Positions 1 to 6,214 of a stretch of 12,759 nt of DNA are shown in pieces (the first letter of the stretch is position 1; each line of letters opens with the position of its first letter). The DNA comes from Alistipes sp. (GTDB lineage: Bacteria > Bacteroidota > Bacteroidia > Bacteroidales > Rikenellaceae), in contig JAFLRS010000043.1 in the NCBI GenBank assembly GCA_022511355.1, forward strand, positions 1 through 12,759, in the 5' to 3' direction. The notes beneath the pieces are model-generated. The model worked only from the letters and a program-made list of their open reading frames with translations. It searched no databases and was not told the origin of the DNA. The translations under genes and the position numbers were made by a program.

Positions 1-204
1 GTCGCGTATCGAACATGTGTTGATAAGCACGATGTCGGCCTCGTCGATGGAGTCGGTGTAGAAATATCCCTCGGCCTGCATGATGGAGACTACTATCTCG
101 CTGTCGCCGGCATTCATCTGGCAGCCGTAGGTCTCTATGAAGAGTTTGCGGCCGTCGCCCTTAAGCGGACGCAGTTTGTTTTCAGTATTGAATTTTATAT
201 CCAA
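1..204 (-). CDS. miaB: MiaB, tRNA-2-methylthio-N6-dimethylallyladenosine synthase (N-terminal fragment, runs off the window)
   Basis: Only the first 68 codons lie in the window. They include KLFIETYGCQMNAGDSE and, near the edge, VLINTCSIRD. These are the signature first two cysteines of the N-terminal methylthiotransferase domain, which binds an auxiliary [4Fe-4S] cluster. MiaB is a radical-SAM enzyme that adds a methylthio group to i6A37 of tRNAs; the radical-SAM CxxxCxxC and TRAM domains lie outside the window. The YGCQMN and NTCSIRD wording fits MiaB rather than RimO or MtaB. An in-frame TGA (208-210) lies just upstream and no ATG occurs before the YGCQMN motif, so the TTG at 202-204 is the most plausible start. 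The gene follows the YitT gene on the same strand after 24 bases, without a terminator or a promoter motif, so it is probably cotranscribed. No convincing Shine-Dalgarno is seen. Confidence 0.93.
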   Translation of the reverse strand, partial: MDIKFNTENKLRPLKGDGRKLFIETYGCQMNAGDSEIVVSIMQAEGYFYTDSIDEADIVLINTCSIRD

Positions 205-228
205 ATCTCAAGTAGGTTTTTTTGTGAA

Positions 229-1236
229 TCAGGATGCCTGAAGCTGGTCGGCATCGGGCAGAGGCTTGAATCCCTCGCCGAATGTATCGTAGGCATCGGT
301 CACCACCATGAAGGCTTTGGGGTCGATCTCTTTGACGCGACGCTGCACGAACTGAATCTCCTTTCGGCTTACGACGAGGAATATCATTTCGCGTTCGGCG
401 TCGGTATACATTCCGCTGGCCTTGATGTATGTCGCGCTGCGGTCGAGTTCTTTGAGGACAAGGTGTTTGATTTCATCGCGATGCCCGTCGCTGATGATGA
501 AAATCATCTTGTCGTAGGATGCTCCGTCGATGACGTATGCGATTACGCGCGAAGCCACGAATATGGCGACTAACGAATAGAGCGAGAGCAACCATCCTCC
601 GCTTGCGGGGCCGTCGGATGCTCCGAATCCGAATCCGATAACCAACAGACCCGACAATACGACTATCGAGTCGGCGAGCAGTACGCCGTTCGAGAAGTTG
701 ATGCGGAAATATTTGTGCAGCATCATGGCGATGATGTCGGTTCCTCCCGTGGTGGCCTGATTGCGGACGACCATGCCCACTCCGATGCCTATGAGGACGG
801 AGCCTATGATTGTCGTGAGCATAAGGTCGTGAGAGAGGTCGATGGAGCCTCCGAGCAACTGTGTCGGGTCGAGCTTCTCGAGCGCCGACTGCGACGGATA
901 TACGGCCTTCGAGATGATGTTCATAAGACCGGGGGTTATCATCGCGGCGATTATGGTCCGCATTCCGAATGTGCTGCCGAAACATATAAGTCCGAACAGC
1001 AGCAGCGGAATGTCGAACATATATCCGAACGTACCTACCTGAATCGACGGGAATATGCTGTGCATGACGATGCTGGCACCGTAGATTCCGCCGGGGACGA
1101 TATTGTAGGGGTTTATGAAAAGCACGTATCCGGCCGCCATTATCAGACAGCCGAACAAGATTGTAAACCATGAAATCCACCAGCGCGGCGATTTTATATC
1201 GGTGAGAAATTGTTTGTGTATAGACATACAATACAA
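229..1236 (-). CDS. YitT family integral membrane protein (DUF161 + DUF2179)
   Basis: A 335-residue protein. The N-terminal two thirds (about 20-235) holds five or six hydrophobic segments, with the family hallmark NQATTGGTDIIAMML at about 159-173. The C-terminal 90 residues (about 241-325) form the soluble DUF2179 domain. It runs from YDKMIFIISD, through MIFLVVSRKEIQFVQRRVKEID, to DTFGEGF. The family is widespread in Firmicutes and Bacteroidota. It is predicted to sit in the inner membrane with a cytoplasmic DUF2179 tail, and its substrate is unknown. The start could be ATG 1234-1236 or ATG 1225-1227 (MSIHKQF); both fit. A -7 element sits about 30 bases upstream. miaB follows closely on the same strand, and plsY is divergent on the other side. 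Function beyond the family name cannot be read from the sequence. Confidence 0.92.
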   Translation of the reverse strand: MYCMSIHKQFLTDIKSPRWWISWFTILFGCLIMAAGYVLFINPYNIVPGGIYGASIVMHSIFPSIQVGTFGYMFDIPLLLFGLICFGSTFGMRTIIAAMITPGLMNIISKAVYPSQSALEKLDPTQLLGGSIDLSHDLMLTTIIGSVLIGIGVGMVVRNQATTGGTDIIAMMLHKYFRINFSNGVLLADSIVVLSGLLVIGFGFGASDGPASGGWLLSLYSLVAIFVASRVIAYVIDGASYDKMIFIISDGHRDEIKHLVLKELDRSATYIKASGMYTDAEREMIFLVVSRKEIQFVQRRVKEIDPKAFMVVTDAYDTFGEGFKPLPDADQLQAS

Positions 1237-1264
1237 GATTATTCCATGTTAAATTTCTGCATTG

Positions 1265-1272
1265 CAAAGATA
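1265..1272 (-). promoter_or_regulatory. Bacteroidota -7 promoter element for the YitT gene
   Basis: On the minus strand the sequence reads TATCTTTG followed by CA, matching the Bacteroidota -7 consensus TAnnTTTG. It lies 28 bases before the YitT start, giving a leader of roughly 20 bases. No TTTG (-33) occurs at the expected spacing of about 20 bases; the nearest TTTG is 15 bases upstream. Confidence 0.6.
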
Positions 1273-1344
1273 ATAAATCCAATCGAACAAACCTCTCCTC
1301 CCGCTCTTTTTTTTACAAAAACCGGTCTGTTTCGAAAATTTTAC

Positions 1345-1352
1345 TACCTTTG
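1345..1352 (+). promoter_or_regulatory. Bacteroidota -7 promoter element for plsY
   Basis: TACCTTTG followed by CA on the plus strand matches TAnnTTTG and ends 26 bases before the plsY ATG. With the oppositely directed element at 1265-1272 it makes the 142-base gap a divergent promoter region. No TTTG is seen at the -33 position. Confidence 0.65.
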
Positions 1353-1378
1353 CACTAAATTGCATTAAAAGCACTGCT

Positions 1379-2071
1379 ATGATTATAACATATTATTGCA
1401 TCGCCATACTTGTCGTTTTGGCCTATGTTCTCGGCTCGATACCGAGTGCAGTGTGGATAGGACAACGCTATTTCGGCATCGACATACGCGAGTACGGAAG
1501 CAAAAATGCCGGCACGACAAACGTGCTGCGCGTATTGGGCTGGAAGGCTTGTCTGCCCGTATTCGCAATCGATTTCATAAAGGGATTTCTGGCCGTTACG
1601 CTCATGTCTTTCCTGACATACAACAGCGACATATCGCTGGCCATGATTATAAATCTGAAGATAGTGGCGACGGTCGCCGTCGTAATCGGTCACATATTCC
1701 CGCTGTTCGCCGATTTCAAAGGCGGCAAAGGCGTTGCGACCATAGTCGGAGCCATCGCCGGAGTCGATCCCGCAATCGTTCTGCTCTGTTTCGGAGTGTG
1801 GATAATCGTGTTCCTCATATCGAACTACGTATCGCTGGCTTCGATGATTGCCGGATGCTGTTTTCCGCTGTTCGTAATCATATCGTCGTCGGCAGCGTTC
1901 GTCCGGCGGGGAGATACATCGGTTACATTCATAATATTTTCGTTCTTCGTGGCGGCGATGCTGCTGTGGACCCACCGGAAGAACATAGCAAGGCTTAAAG
2001 CCGGTACCGAATCGAAAATAAACGTTTGGGGAAGTCTTAAAAAGAACGAACCCGAATCCGAAGAGGAGTGA
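1379..2071 (+). CDS. plsY: Acyl-phosphate:glycerol-3-phosphate acyltransferase PlsY
   Basis: Inner-membrane enzyme that transfers an acyl group from acyl-phosphate (made by PlsX) to the sn-1 position of glycerol-3-phosphate, the first step of phosphatidic acid synthesis. All three conserved PlsY loops are present. Motif 1 is GSIPSAVWIG (19-28). Motif 2 is GSKNAGTTNVLR (40-51). Motif 3 is GHIFPLFADFKGGKGVAT (104-121). The HRKNIARLKAGTESK stretch near the C-terminus is also typical. About five hydrophobic segments are visible and the length (230 aa) is normal, with a short acidic tail (EPESEEE). The start is the ATG 26 bases after the -7 element; no clear Shine-Dalgarno is seen, as is common in this phylum. 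It is followed after 84 bases by an acyl-CoA synthetase-like gene on the same strand. The spacer has only a weak GC-rich dyad without a T-run, so readthrough is plausible. Confidence 0.96.
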   Translation: MIITYYCIAILVVLAYVLGSIPSAVWIGQRYFGIDIREYGSKNAGTTNVLRVLGWKACLPVFAIDFIKGFLAVTLMSFLTYNSDISLAMIINLKIVATVAVVIGHIFPLFADFKGGKGVATIVGAIAGVDPAIVLLCFGVWIIVFLISNYVSLASMIAGCCFPLFVIISSSAAFVRRGDTSVTFIIFSFFVAAMLLWTHRKNIARLKAGTESKINVWGSLKKNEPESEEE

Positions 2072-2155
2072 CGAAACCTGCGTGGAGGTGCGTTCGCTCC
2101 TCTTCGCGTTGAAATATGATATTAAACTGAATACAAACCTAAAATTTGAATAGAC

Positions 2156-3853
2156 ATGCTTGAGGCAAATCTCGTGAAAATGTATGAAACCGCATTCCGC
2201 GAAAATCGCGAAATGCCGGCTCTTACCGACTATTTCAAACATGAAACATTCTCATATTATGAAATGGCAAAGGAAATCGCCAAACTGCATATGCTCTTCG
2301 AAAAGGCGGGCATCAAACAGGGCGACAAAATTGCGCTTATAGGCCGCAACAATCCGCGCTGGTGCATGACCTACATTGCAACCATCACCTACGGAGCCTG
2401 TCTGGTACCTATTTTGCAGGATTTCAATCCCAATGACATTATCCATATCATCAACCATTCGGACAGCCGTCTGCTCTTCATCGGCGACAACTACTGGGAT
2501 GTTATCGAAGAGGACCAGATTATGCGTATCGAAGCGGTATTCTCGCTCACCGATTTTCATGTCATATACGAACGTGACAGCGATTCGCTGACCAAGTTCA
2601 TGCAGAATATGACCAAACACTATCGTACCAAATATCAGCGCGGATTCAGAATCGAGGATATCAAATATCCCGATATCCCCAACGAGCAGGTCGTAGTGCT
2701 TAACTATACATCGGGAACCACCGGCCACTCGAAAGGCGTGATGCTTACGCTCAACAACCTTACCGGCAATGTGCATTTCGCCGTGACCAAGGCCGTAAAT
2801 CGCCACGGAGAATACTACTTCGGCAAAGGCGTGCGGATATTGTCGTTCCTGCCGCTGGCTCATGCCTACGGATGTGCGTTCGATTTCCTCGGTCCGCTCG
2901 CTGCCGGCGGCCACATAACGCTGCTGGGCAAAATCCCCTCGCCGAAGATACTTATCGAGGCCATGCAGGAGGTGCGTCCTACCGTGGTGTGCTGCGTGCC
3001 TCTGATTCTCGAGAAGATATACCGCAAGCAGGTGCAGCCCATGCTCGAAAAAGGTCCGCTGAGTATCGCCATGAAGGTGCCTTTGCTTAATACGGCCATC
3101 TATGCTTCGATACGCGCGAAGCTCATGTCGGCGTTCGGCGGCAATGTGATGATATTCATCGTGGGAGGCGCTCCGATGAATCAGGAGACCGAATCGTTCC
3201 TCATGAAAATCAACTTCCCGATTACAATCGGCTACGGTATGACCGAATGCGCTCCCCTCATCAGCTTTACGCCCGAATATATGTTTAAGGCGGGTTCGTG
3301 CGGCCGTTTCATCGAAGGCTACATCGAGGCTAAAATCGACTCTCCGGATCCGCAGAATGTGGCAGGCGAAATCATGGTGCGCGGCGAGAATGTGATGTCG
3401 GGATACTACAAGAACGAAAAGGATACCAAAGCGGTACTCGAACCCGACGGATGGCTGCATACCGGCGATATGGGTACGATGGATGCCGACGGTACCATTT
3501 ATATCCGCGGACGCTCCAAAACCATGATTCTCACCGGCAACGGTCAGAATATCTACCCCGAGGAGATCGAGGACAAGCTTAACAATATGTACATGGTGAT
3601 GGAGTCGCTCATCATAGAGTGCAACGGACGTCTTCATGCGCTGGTGGTACCCGATTACGAACAGGCCGAAAAGGAGGGCGTGGACAAATCCGCGCTGCCG
3701 GCTATCATGAAACAGAATCTCGTCGAACTGAACAAGCTGCAGGCTTCATACGAGCAGGTGTCCAACATCACGCTCTACCCCACCGAATTCGAGAAAACGC
3801 CCAAGCGAAGCATCAAGCGTTATCTCTACGACGTGTCGAAACTTAATCTGTAA
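2156..3853 (+). CDS. AMP-dependent acyl-CoA synthetase (long-chain fatty acid-CoA ligase-like)
   Basis: A 565-residue ANL-superfamily adenylate-forming enzyme that would activate a fatty (or other) carboxylic acid to acyl-AMP and then to a thioester. The core motifs appear in order: the ATP-binding loop YTSGTTGHSKG (184-194), GYGMTECAPLISF (from 359), GWLHTGDMG with the ribose-binding Asp in TGD (436-438), the hinge YIRGRSK, and NGQNIYPEEIE. The C-terminal KTPKRSIKRYL carries the catalytic lysine, probably K554 or K550. Overall layout resembles long-chain acyl-CoA synthetases of the FadD/FAA type, but the acid cannot be inferred. It lacks membrane segments. It lies downstream of plsY and only 18 bases before a histidine kinase gene. 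Membrane-lipid recycling or supply of exogenous fatty acids is a reasonable guess. An acyl-ACP synthetase role is an alternative. Confidence 0.88.
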   Translation: MLEANLVKMYETAFRENREMPALTDYFKHETFSYYEMAKEIAKLHMLFEKAGIKQGDKIALIGRNNPRWCMTYIATITYGACLVPILQDFNPNDIIHIINHSDSRLLFIGDNYWDVIEEDQIMRIEAVFSLTDFHVIYERDSDSLTKFMQNMTKHYRTKYQRGFRIEDIKYPDIPNEQVVVLNYTSGTTGHSKGVMLTLNNLTGNVHFAVTKAVNRHGEYYFGKGVRILSFLPLAHAYGCAFDFLGPLAAGGHITLLGKIPSPKILIEAMQEVRPTVVCCVPLILEKIYRKQVQPMLEKGPLSIAMKVPLLNTAIYASIRAKLMSAFGGNVMIFIVGGAPMNQETESFLMKINFPITIGYGMTECAPLISFTPEYMFKAGSCGRFIEGYIEAKIDSPDPQNVAGEIMVRGENVMSGYYKNEKDTKAVLEPDGWLHTGDMGTMDADGTIYIRGRSKTMILTGNGQNIYPEEIEDKLNNMYMVMESLIIECNGRLHALVVPDYEQAEKEGVDKSALPAIMKQNLVELNKLQASYEQVSNITLYPTEFEKTPKRSIKRYLYDVSKLNL

Positions 3854-3871
3854 AAGCGGCCCGAAGAGTAA

Positions 3872-4951
3872 ATGGCGATAAAAATAAACATAGACTGGCA
3901 GCGGATATTGAGCGAGAACACCATCTACGCATTTACGTGGATTGCAGTGCTGCTCGTGCCTATTCTCAATGCCAAGCTTATGGCTGAGGAGCATATCAAT
4001 ATAAACAACATCATAATCGCGTGGACCAAGATTGCTCCGTTTTTTATAATTTTCGCCATTCACAACTCGTTTATCGCCCCGCATCTGCTGATTAAGAGGC
4101 GGTATTTGTGGTATGTGGTGTGCGTCGCGATGATGCTCGGATTGGTATTCGCTTGCGTGGATATCTACCAGCAGTATATCGAGGGCAGACTCTTCACTCC
4201 CGAAGATCTGCCCGAATTCATTCCCCGTTACAACGCATCGCTCACCGACCTGCAATGGTACTGGAACGTTCTGCTGGGTCTGTTCATGCTCGGAACCAAT
4301 TCGGCTATAAAGATGTTGTTCAAGTCGATTACCGACGAACGAAAATTTGAACTGTTACAGAATCAGAATCTGCAAGTTGAGATGGAGTATCTGAAGTATC
4401 AGATTAACCCCCACTTTTTCATGAATACGCTGAACAACATACACGCTCTTATCGACATCGATGCCGAAGGCGCCAAAGATTGCGTCATCGAACTGTCGAA
4501 GATGATGCGGTATGTGCTTTATGAATCGGGCGCGCATGAGATTTCACTGCGCAACGAACTCCAGTTCGTCACGAACTACATCAATCTGATGCGTATCCGT
4601 TATACGGACGATATAGAGATAAAGTTCGAACAGCCCGAACGCCGCACGGCCGACATATTCATTCCGCCGCTGCTGTTTATCGTATTTGTCGAGAATGCGT
4701 TCAAGCACGGCGTGAGCTACAATCGCCGTTCATATATCCATATTGCGGTCGTATGCGACAATCGCGAAGTCCGCTTTACGGTCGAGAACAGCCGACATCC
4801 GCGGGCGGCGGGCAAGAAAAAGGCCGGCATAGGGCTTGAGAATGTCAAAAAGAGGCTCGGTATCATTTACGGGCAGAACTACTCGCTGAAGATCGACGAC
4901 TCTTCGCGCGACAGCTACCGTGTAGAACTGATAATACCCGTATCCAAATGA
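3872..4951 (+). CDS. LytS/YehU-type sensor histidine kinase (His_kinase family)
   Basis: A 359-residue membrane sensor kinase. Four hydrophobic segments are visible at about 17-37, 47-72, 79-100 and 127-148, with no large extracellular domain. A short coiled linker (155-176) leads to the His_kinase-family phosphoacceptor region QINPHFFMNTLNNIHAL, with H181 as the expected phosphorylated histidine. A HATPase module follows: N-box ENAFKHG (274-280) and G-box GIGLENVKKRLG (320-330). This architecture pairs with LytTR-type regulators. Indeed, the gene overlaps the following response regulator by 4 bases (ATGA at 4948-4951), showing translational coupling. A weak GAAGAG Shine-Dalgarno lies before the ATG. 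The signal is unknown. Sensing within the membrane is likely because the sensory part is essentially only membrane helices and short loops. Confidence 0.94.
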   Translation: MAIKINIDWQRILSENTIYAFTWIAVLLVPILNAKLMAEEHININNIIIAWTKIAPFFIIFAIHNSFIAPHLLIKRRYLWYVVCVAMMLGLVFACVDIYQQYIEGRLFTPEDLPEFIPRYNASLTDLQWYWNVLLGLFMLGTNSAIKMLFKSITDERKFELLQNQNLQVEMEYLKYQINPHFFMNTLNNIHALIDIDAEGAKDCVIELSKMMRYVLYESGAHEISLRNELQFVTNYINLMRIRYTDDIEIKFEQPERRTADIFIPPLLFIVFVENAFKHGVSYNRRSYIHIAVVCDNREVRFTVENSRHPRAAGKKKAGIGLENVKKRLGIIYGQNYSLKIDDSSRDSYRVELIIPVSK

Positions 4952-5718
4952 TAAGGTGCATAACCATCGACGACGAGCCTTTGGCTCTCAAACAGATTAA
5001 AAACTATATCAAACGAATCCCGTTTCTCTCGCTCGAGGCGGAGTTCAACAACGCTTCCGAGGCTCGCCGGTTTCTCGAAACCGAGAGCGTGGAGTTGTTG
5101 TTCGTGGATATAAATATGCCCGATATCTCGGGTGTGGAGTTCGTGCGCGATCTCGATGACGAACGGCGGCCGATGATAATCTTCACCACCGCCTACTCCG
5201 AGTATGCAATCGAGGGTTTCAAGCTCGATGCCGTGGACTATCTGTTGAAACCTTTCTCGTTCGACGAGTTCAGTCGTGCCGTGAACAAGGCCAATTCGCT
5301 TTATGAACTCTATTGCAGCAGTTTGCAGGCGCAGGATTCGGCGGGTGTAATCTCCGAAGCCGAGGTGGCCGATGAAAATGCCGGCGGAAACGAGTATATC
5401 TCCATAAAGGCCGATTACAAGGTGTCGCTTGTCAGGCTTGCCGATATAGTATACATCGAAAGCGACAGCGAATACGTGCGTTTGCACTTTACCGACGGCT
5501 CCTCGATAATGACTCTGTTCCGCATGAAGAAGATGGCGGTCGCTCTGCCTTCGGATATGTTCATGAGGGTTCATCGTTCGTTCATCGTCAATCTGAAATG
5601 CGTTACCGGTTACGCTCGCGGACGCGTATATCTGAACAACAACGAATATGTACCGATAGGCGAAAACTACAAAGAGCAGTTTATCTCCTACGTTTCGAAA
5701 AACTATCCGACTCTATAA
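4948..5718 (+). CDS. LytTR-family response regulator (receiver + LytTR DNA-binding domain)
   Basis: A 256-residue regulator that would be phosphorylated by the kinase just upstream. The receiver domain (1 to about 120) has the acidic pair D8-D9, phosphoacceptor D54 in LLFVDINMPD, T81 and K101 in YLLKPF. A linker rich in E, A and G (about 125-148) leads to the LytTR domain (about 149-250). Its typical features are the VYIESDSEYVRLHF strand pair, FMRVHRSFIVNL and the PIGENYKEQF end. LytTR domains bind DNA as a beta-fold. The start ATG overlaps the kinase stop codon. The gene ends tail-to-tail with the HsdR-N gene on the opposite strand, with a 6-base overlap, so its transcript must end inside that gene. 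Target genes cannot be deduced. Autoregulation or control of the neighbouring acyl-metabolism genes is possible. Confidence 0.95.
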   Translation: MIRCITIDDEPLALKQIKNYIKRIPFLSLEAEFNNASEARRFLETESVELLFVDINMPDISGVEFVRDLDDERRPMIIFTTAYSEYAIEGFKLDAVDYLLKPFSFDEFSRAVNKANSLYELYCSSLQAQDSAGVISEAEVADENAGGNEYISIKADYKVSLVRLADIVYIESDSEYVRLHFTDGSSIMTLFRMKKMAVALPSDMFMRVHRSFIVNLKCVTGYARGRVYLNNNEYVPIGENYKEQFISYVSKNYPTL

Positions 5719-6159
5719 TCGGGGAAACTCTTTCAGCGGGACCGGTCCCGATTCGGTCTGCTCGTAACAATAGTGCTTGCGGCCGTTCGTGAGTACGATA
5801 TAACGGGCTTTGAGTACCGAATTGTAACGCACGGCCTGCGACAATACCTCTTTGTCAATCTTTACATCCGCGGCTTTGCATTCGGCAAGAAGCACCGCAT
5901 TCCCCGCATTGTCGAGCACGACGACATCCGCCCTTTGGGCCGTTCCGTTCAATTCGATAGGATATTCGGTGAGGATGCTTCTCAACTCCGCCCCGCAATG
6001 CGAGACGAGATACCCTATCAGATGCCTTCGCACCCACTCTTCGGGCGTAAGCACGAGGTATCCGCCCCTGATTTTGTCGGGAATTACCGGATAACCGTCG
6101 CTGCGGCGGCGAATCGACAGCTCTATCGGAGGGAATGTGAGTTGGGGCAGCTCTTTCAT
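5713..6159 (-). CDS. Stand-alone HsdR N-terminal-domain protein (PD-(D/E)XK nuclease fold)
   Basis: A 148-residue protein matching the N-terminal nuclease domain of type I restriction HsdR subunits, without the helicase or any HsdS/HsdM partner. Candidate active-site residues are in order: E69 (PIEL), D78 in RADVVV and E93-C-K95 in LLAECKA. QAVRY (108-112) then fits the QxxxY motif of this nuclease family. A helical EEWVRRHLIGYLV precedes the core. Small proteins of this kind are common in Bacteroidota genomes outside restriction systems, and their role is not settled. The apparent intactness of the catalytic residues suggests an active nuclease or at least a DNA-binding fold. The ATG lies only 7 bases after a -7 promoter element, so the mRNA may be leaderless or nearly so. 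The 3' end overlaps the response regulator gene tail-to-tail. Confidence 0.85.
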   Translation of the reverse strand: MKELPQLTFPPIELSIRRRSDGYPVIPDKIRGGYLVLTPEEWVRRHLIGYLVSHCGAELRSILTEYPIELNGTAQRADVVVLDNAGNAVLLAECKAADVKIDKEVLSQAVRYNSVLKARYIVLTNGRKHYCYEQTESGPVPLKEFPRL

Positions 6160-6166
6160 AATGATG

Positions 6167-6174
6167 CAAAGATA
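6167..6174 (-). promoter_or_regulatory. Bacteroidota -7 element for the HsdR-N gene
   Basis: TATCTTTG followed by CA on the minus strand matches TAnnTTTG. It ends 7 bases before the ATG at 6157-6159 and begins right after the T-run of the upstream terminator. Transcription would start within a few bases of the start codon. Any -33 element would have to lie inside the terminator hairpin; the bases there read TGTG rather than TTTG. Confidence 0.6.
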
Positions 6175-6176
6175 GT

Positions 6177-6205
6177 AAAAAACGGGAGGTTTTTCACACC
6201 TCCCG
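6177..6205 (-). terminator. Intrinsic terminator of the TonB-dependent receptor gene
   Basis: On the minus strand an 8-bp perfect GC-rich stem (CGGGAGGT / ACCTCCCG, arms at 6198-6205 and 6183-6190) with a 7-base loop is followed directly by six T residues (6182-6177). It begins 9 bases after the TAG stop at 6215-6217. Confidence 0.9.
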
Positions 6206-6214
6206 CATCATGTT

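Noticed and set aside
2141..2148. AAAATTTG before the acyl-CoA synthetase gene as a possible -7 element
   Set aside because: It lacks the TA at the correct spacing and is only 7 bases from the ATG; more likely an A/T-rich leader.
2072..2155. GC-rich dyad (GGAG...CTCC) after plsY as a terminator
   Set aside because: The stem is only about 4 bp and has no T-run on the plus strand.
2252..3637. Long minus-strand open frame (461 codons) opposite the acyl-CoA synthetase gene
   Set aside because: Low-complexity, His/Arg-rich translation with no domain, fully antisense to a gene with every ANL motif; a codon-bias shadow.
5737..5750. 14-base perfect palindrome CGGGACCGGTCCCG near the response regulator 3' end
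   Set aside because: It lies in the coding region of the HsdR-N gene and has no T-run. A hairpin would have only a 5-bp stem, so neither a terminator nor an operator is supported.
5713..6159. Restriction-modification locus
   Set aside because: Only the HsdR N-terminal nuclease domain is present; there is no helicase, methyltransferase or specificity subunit in the window.
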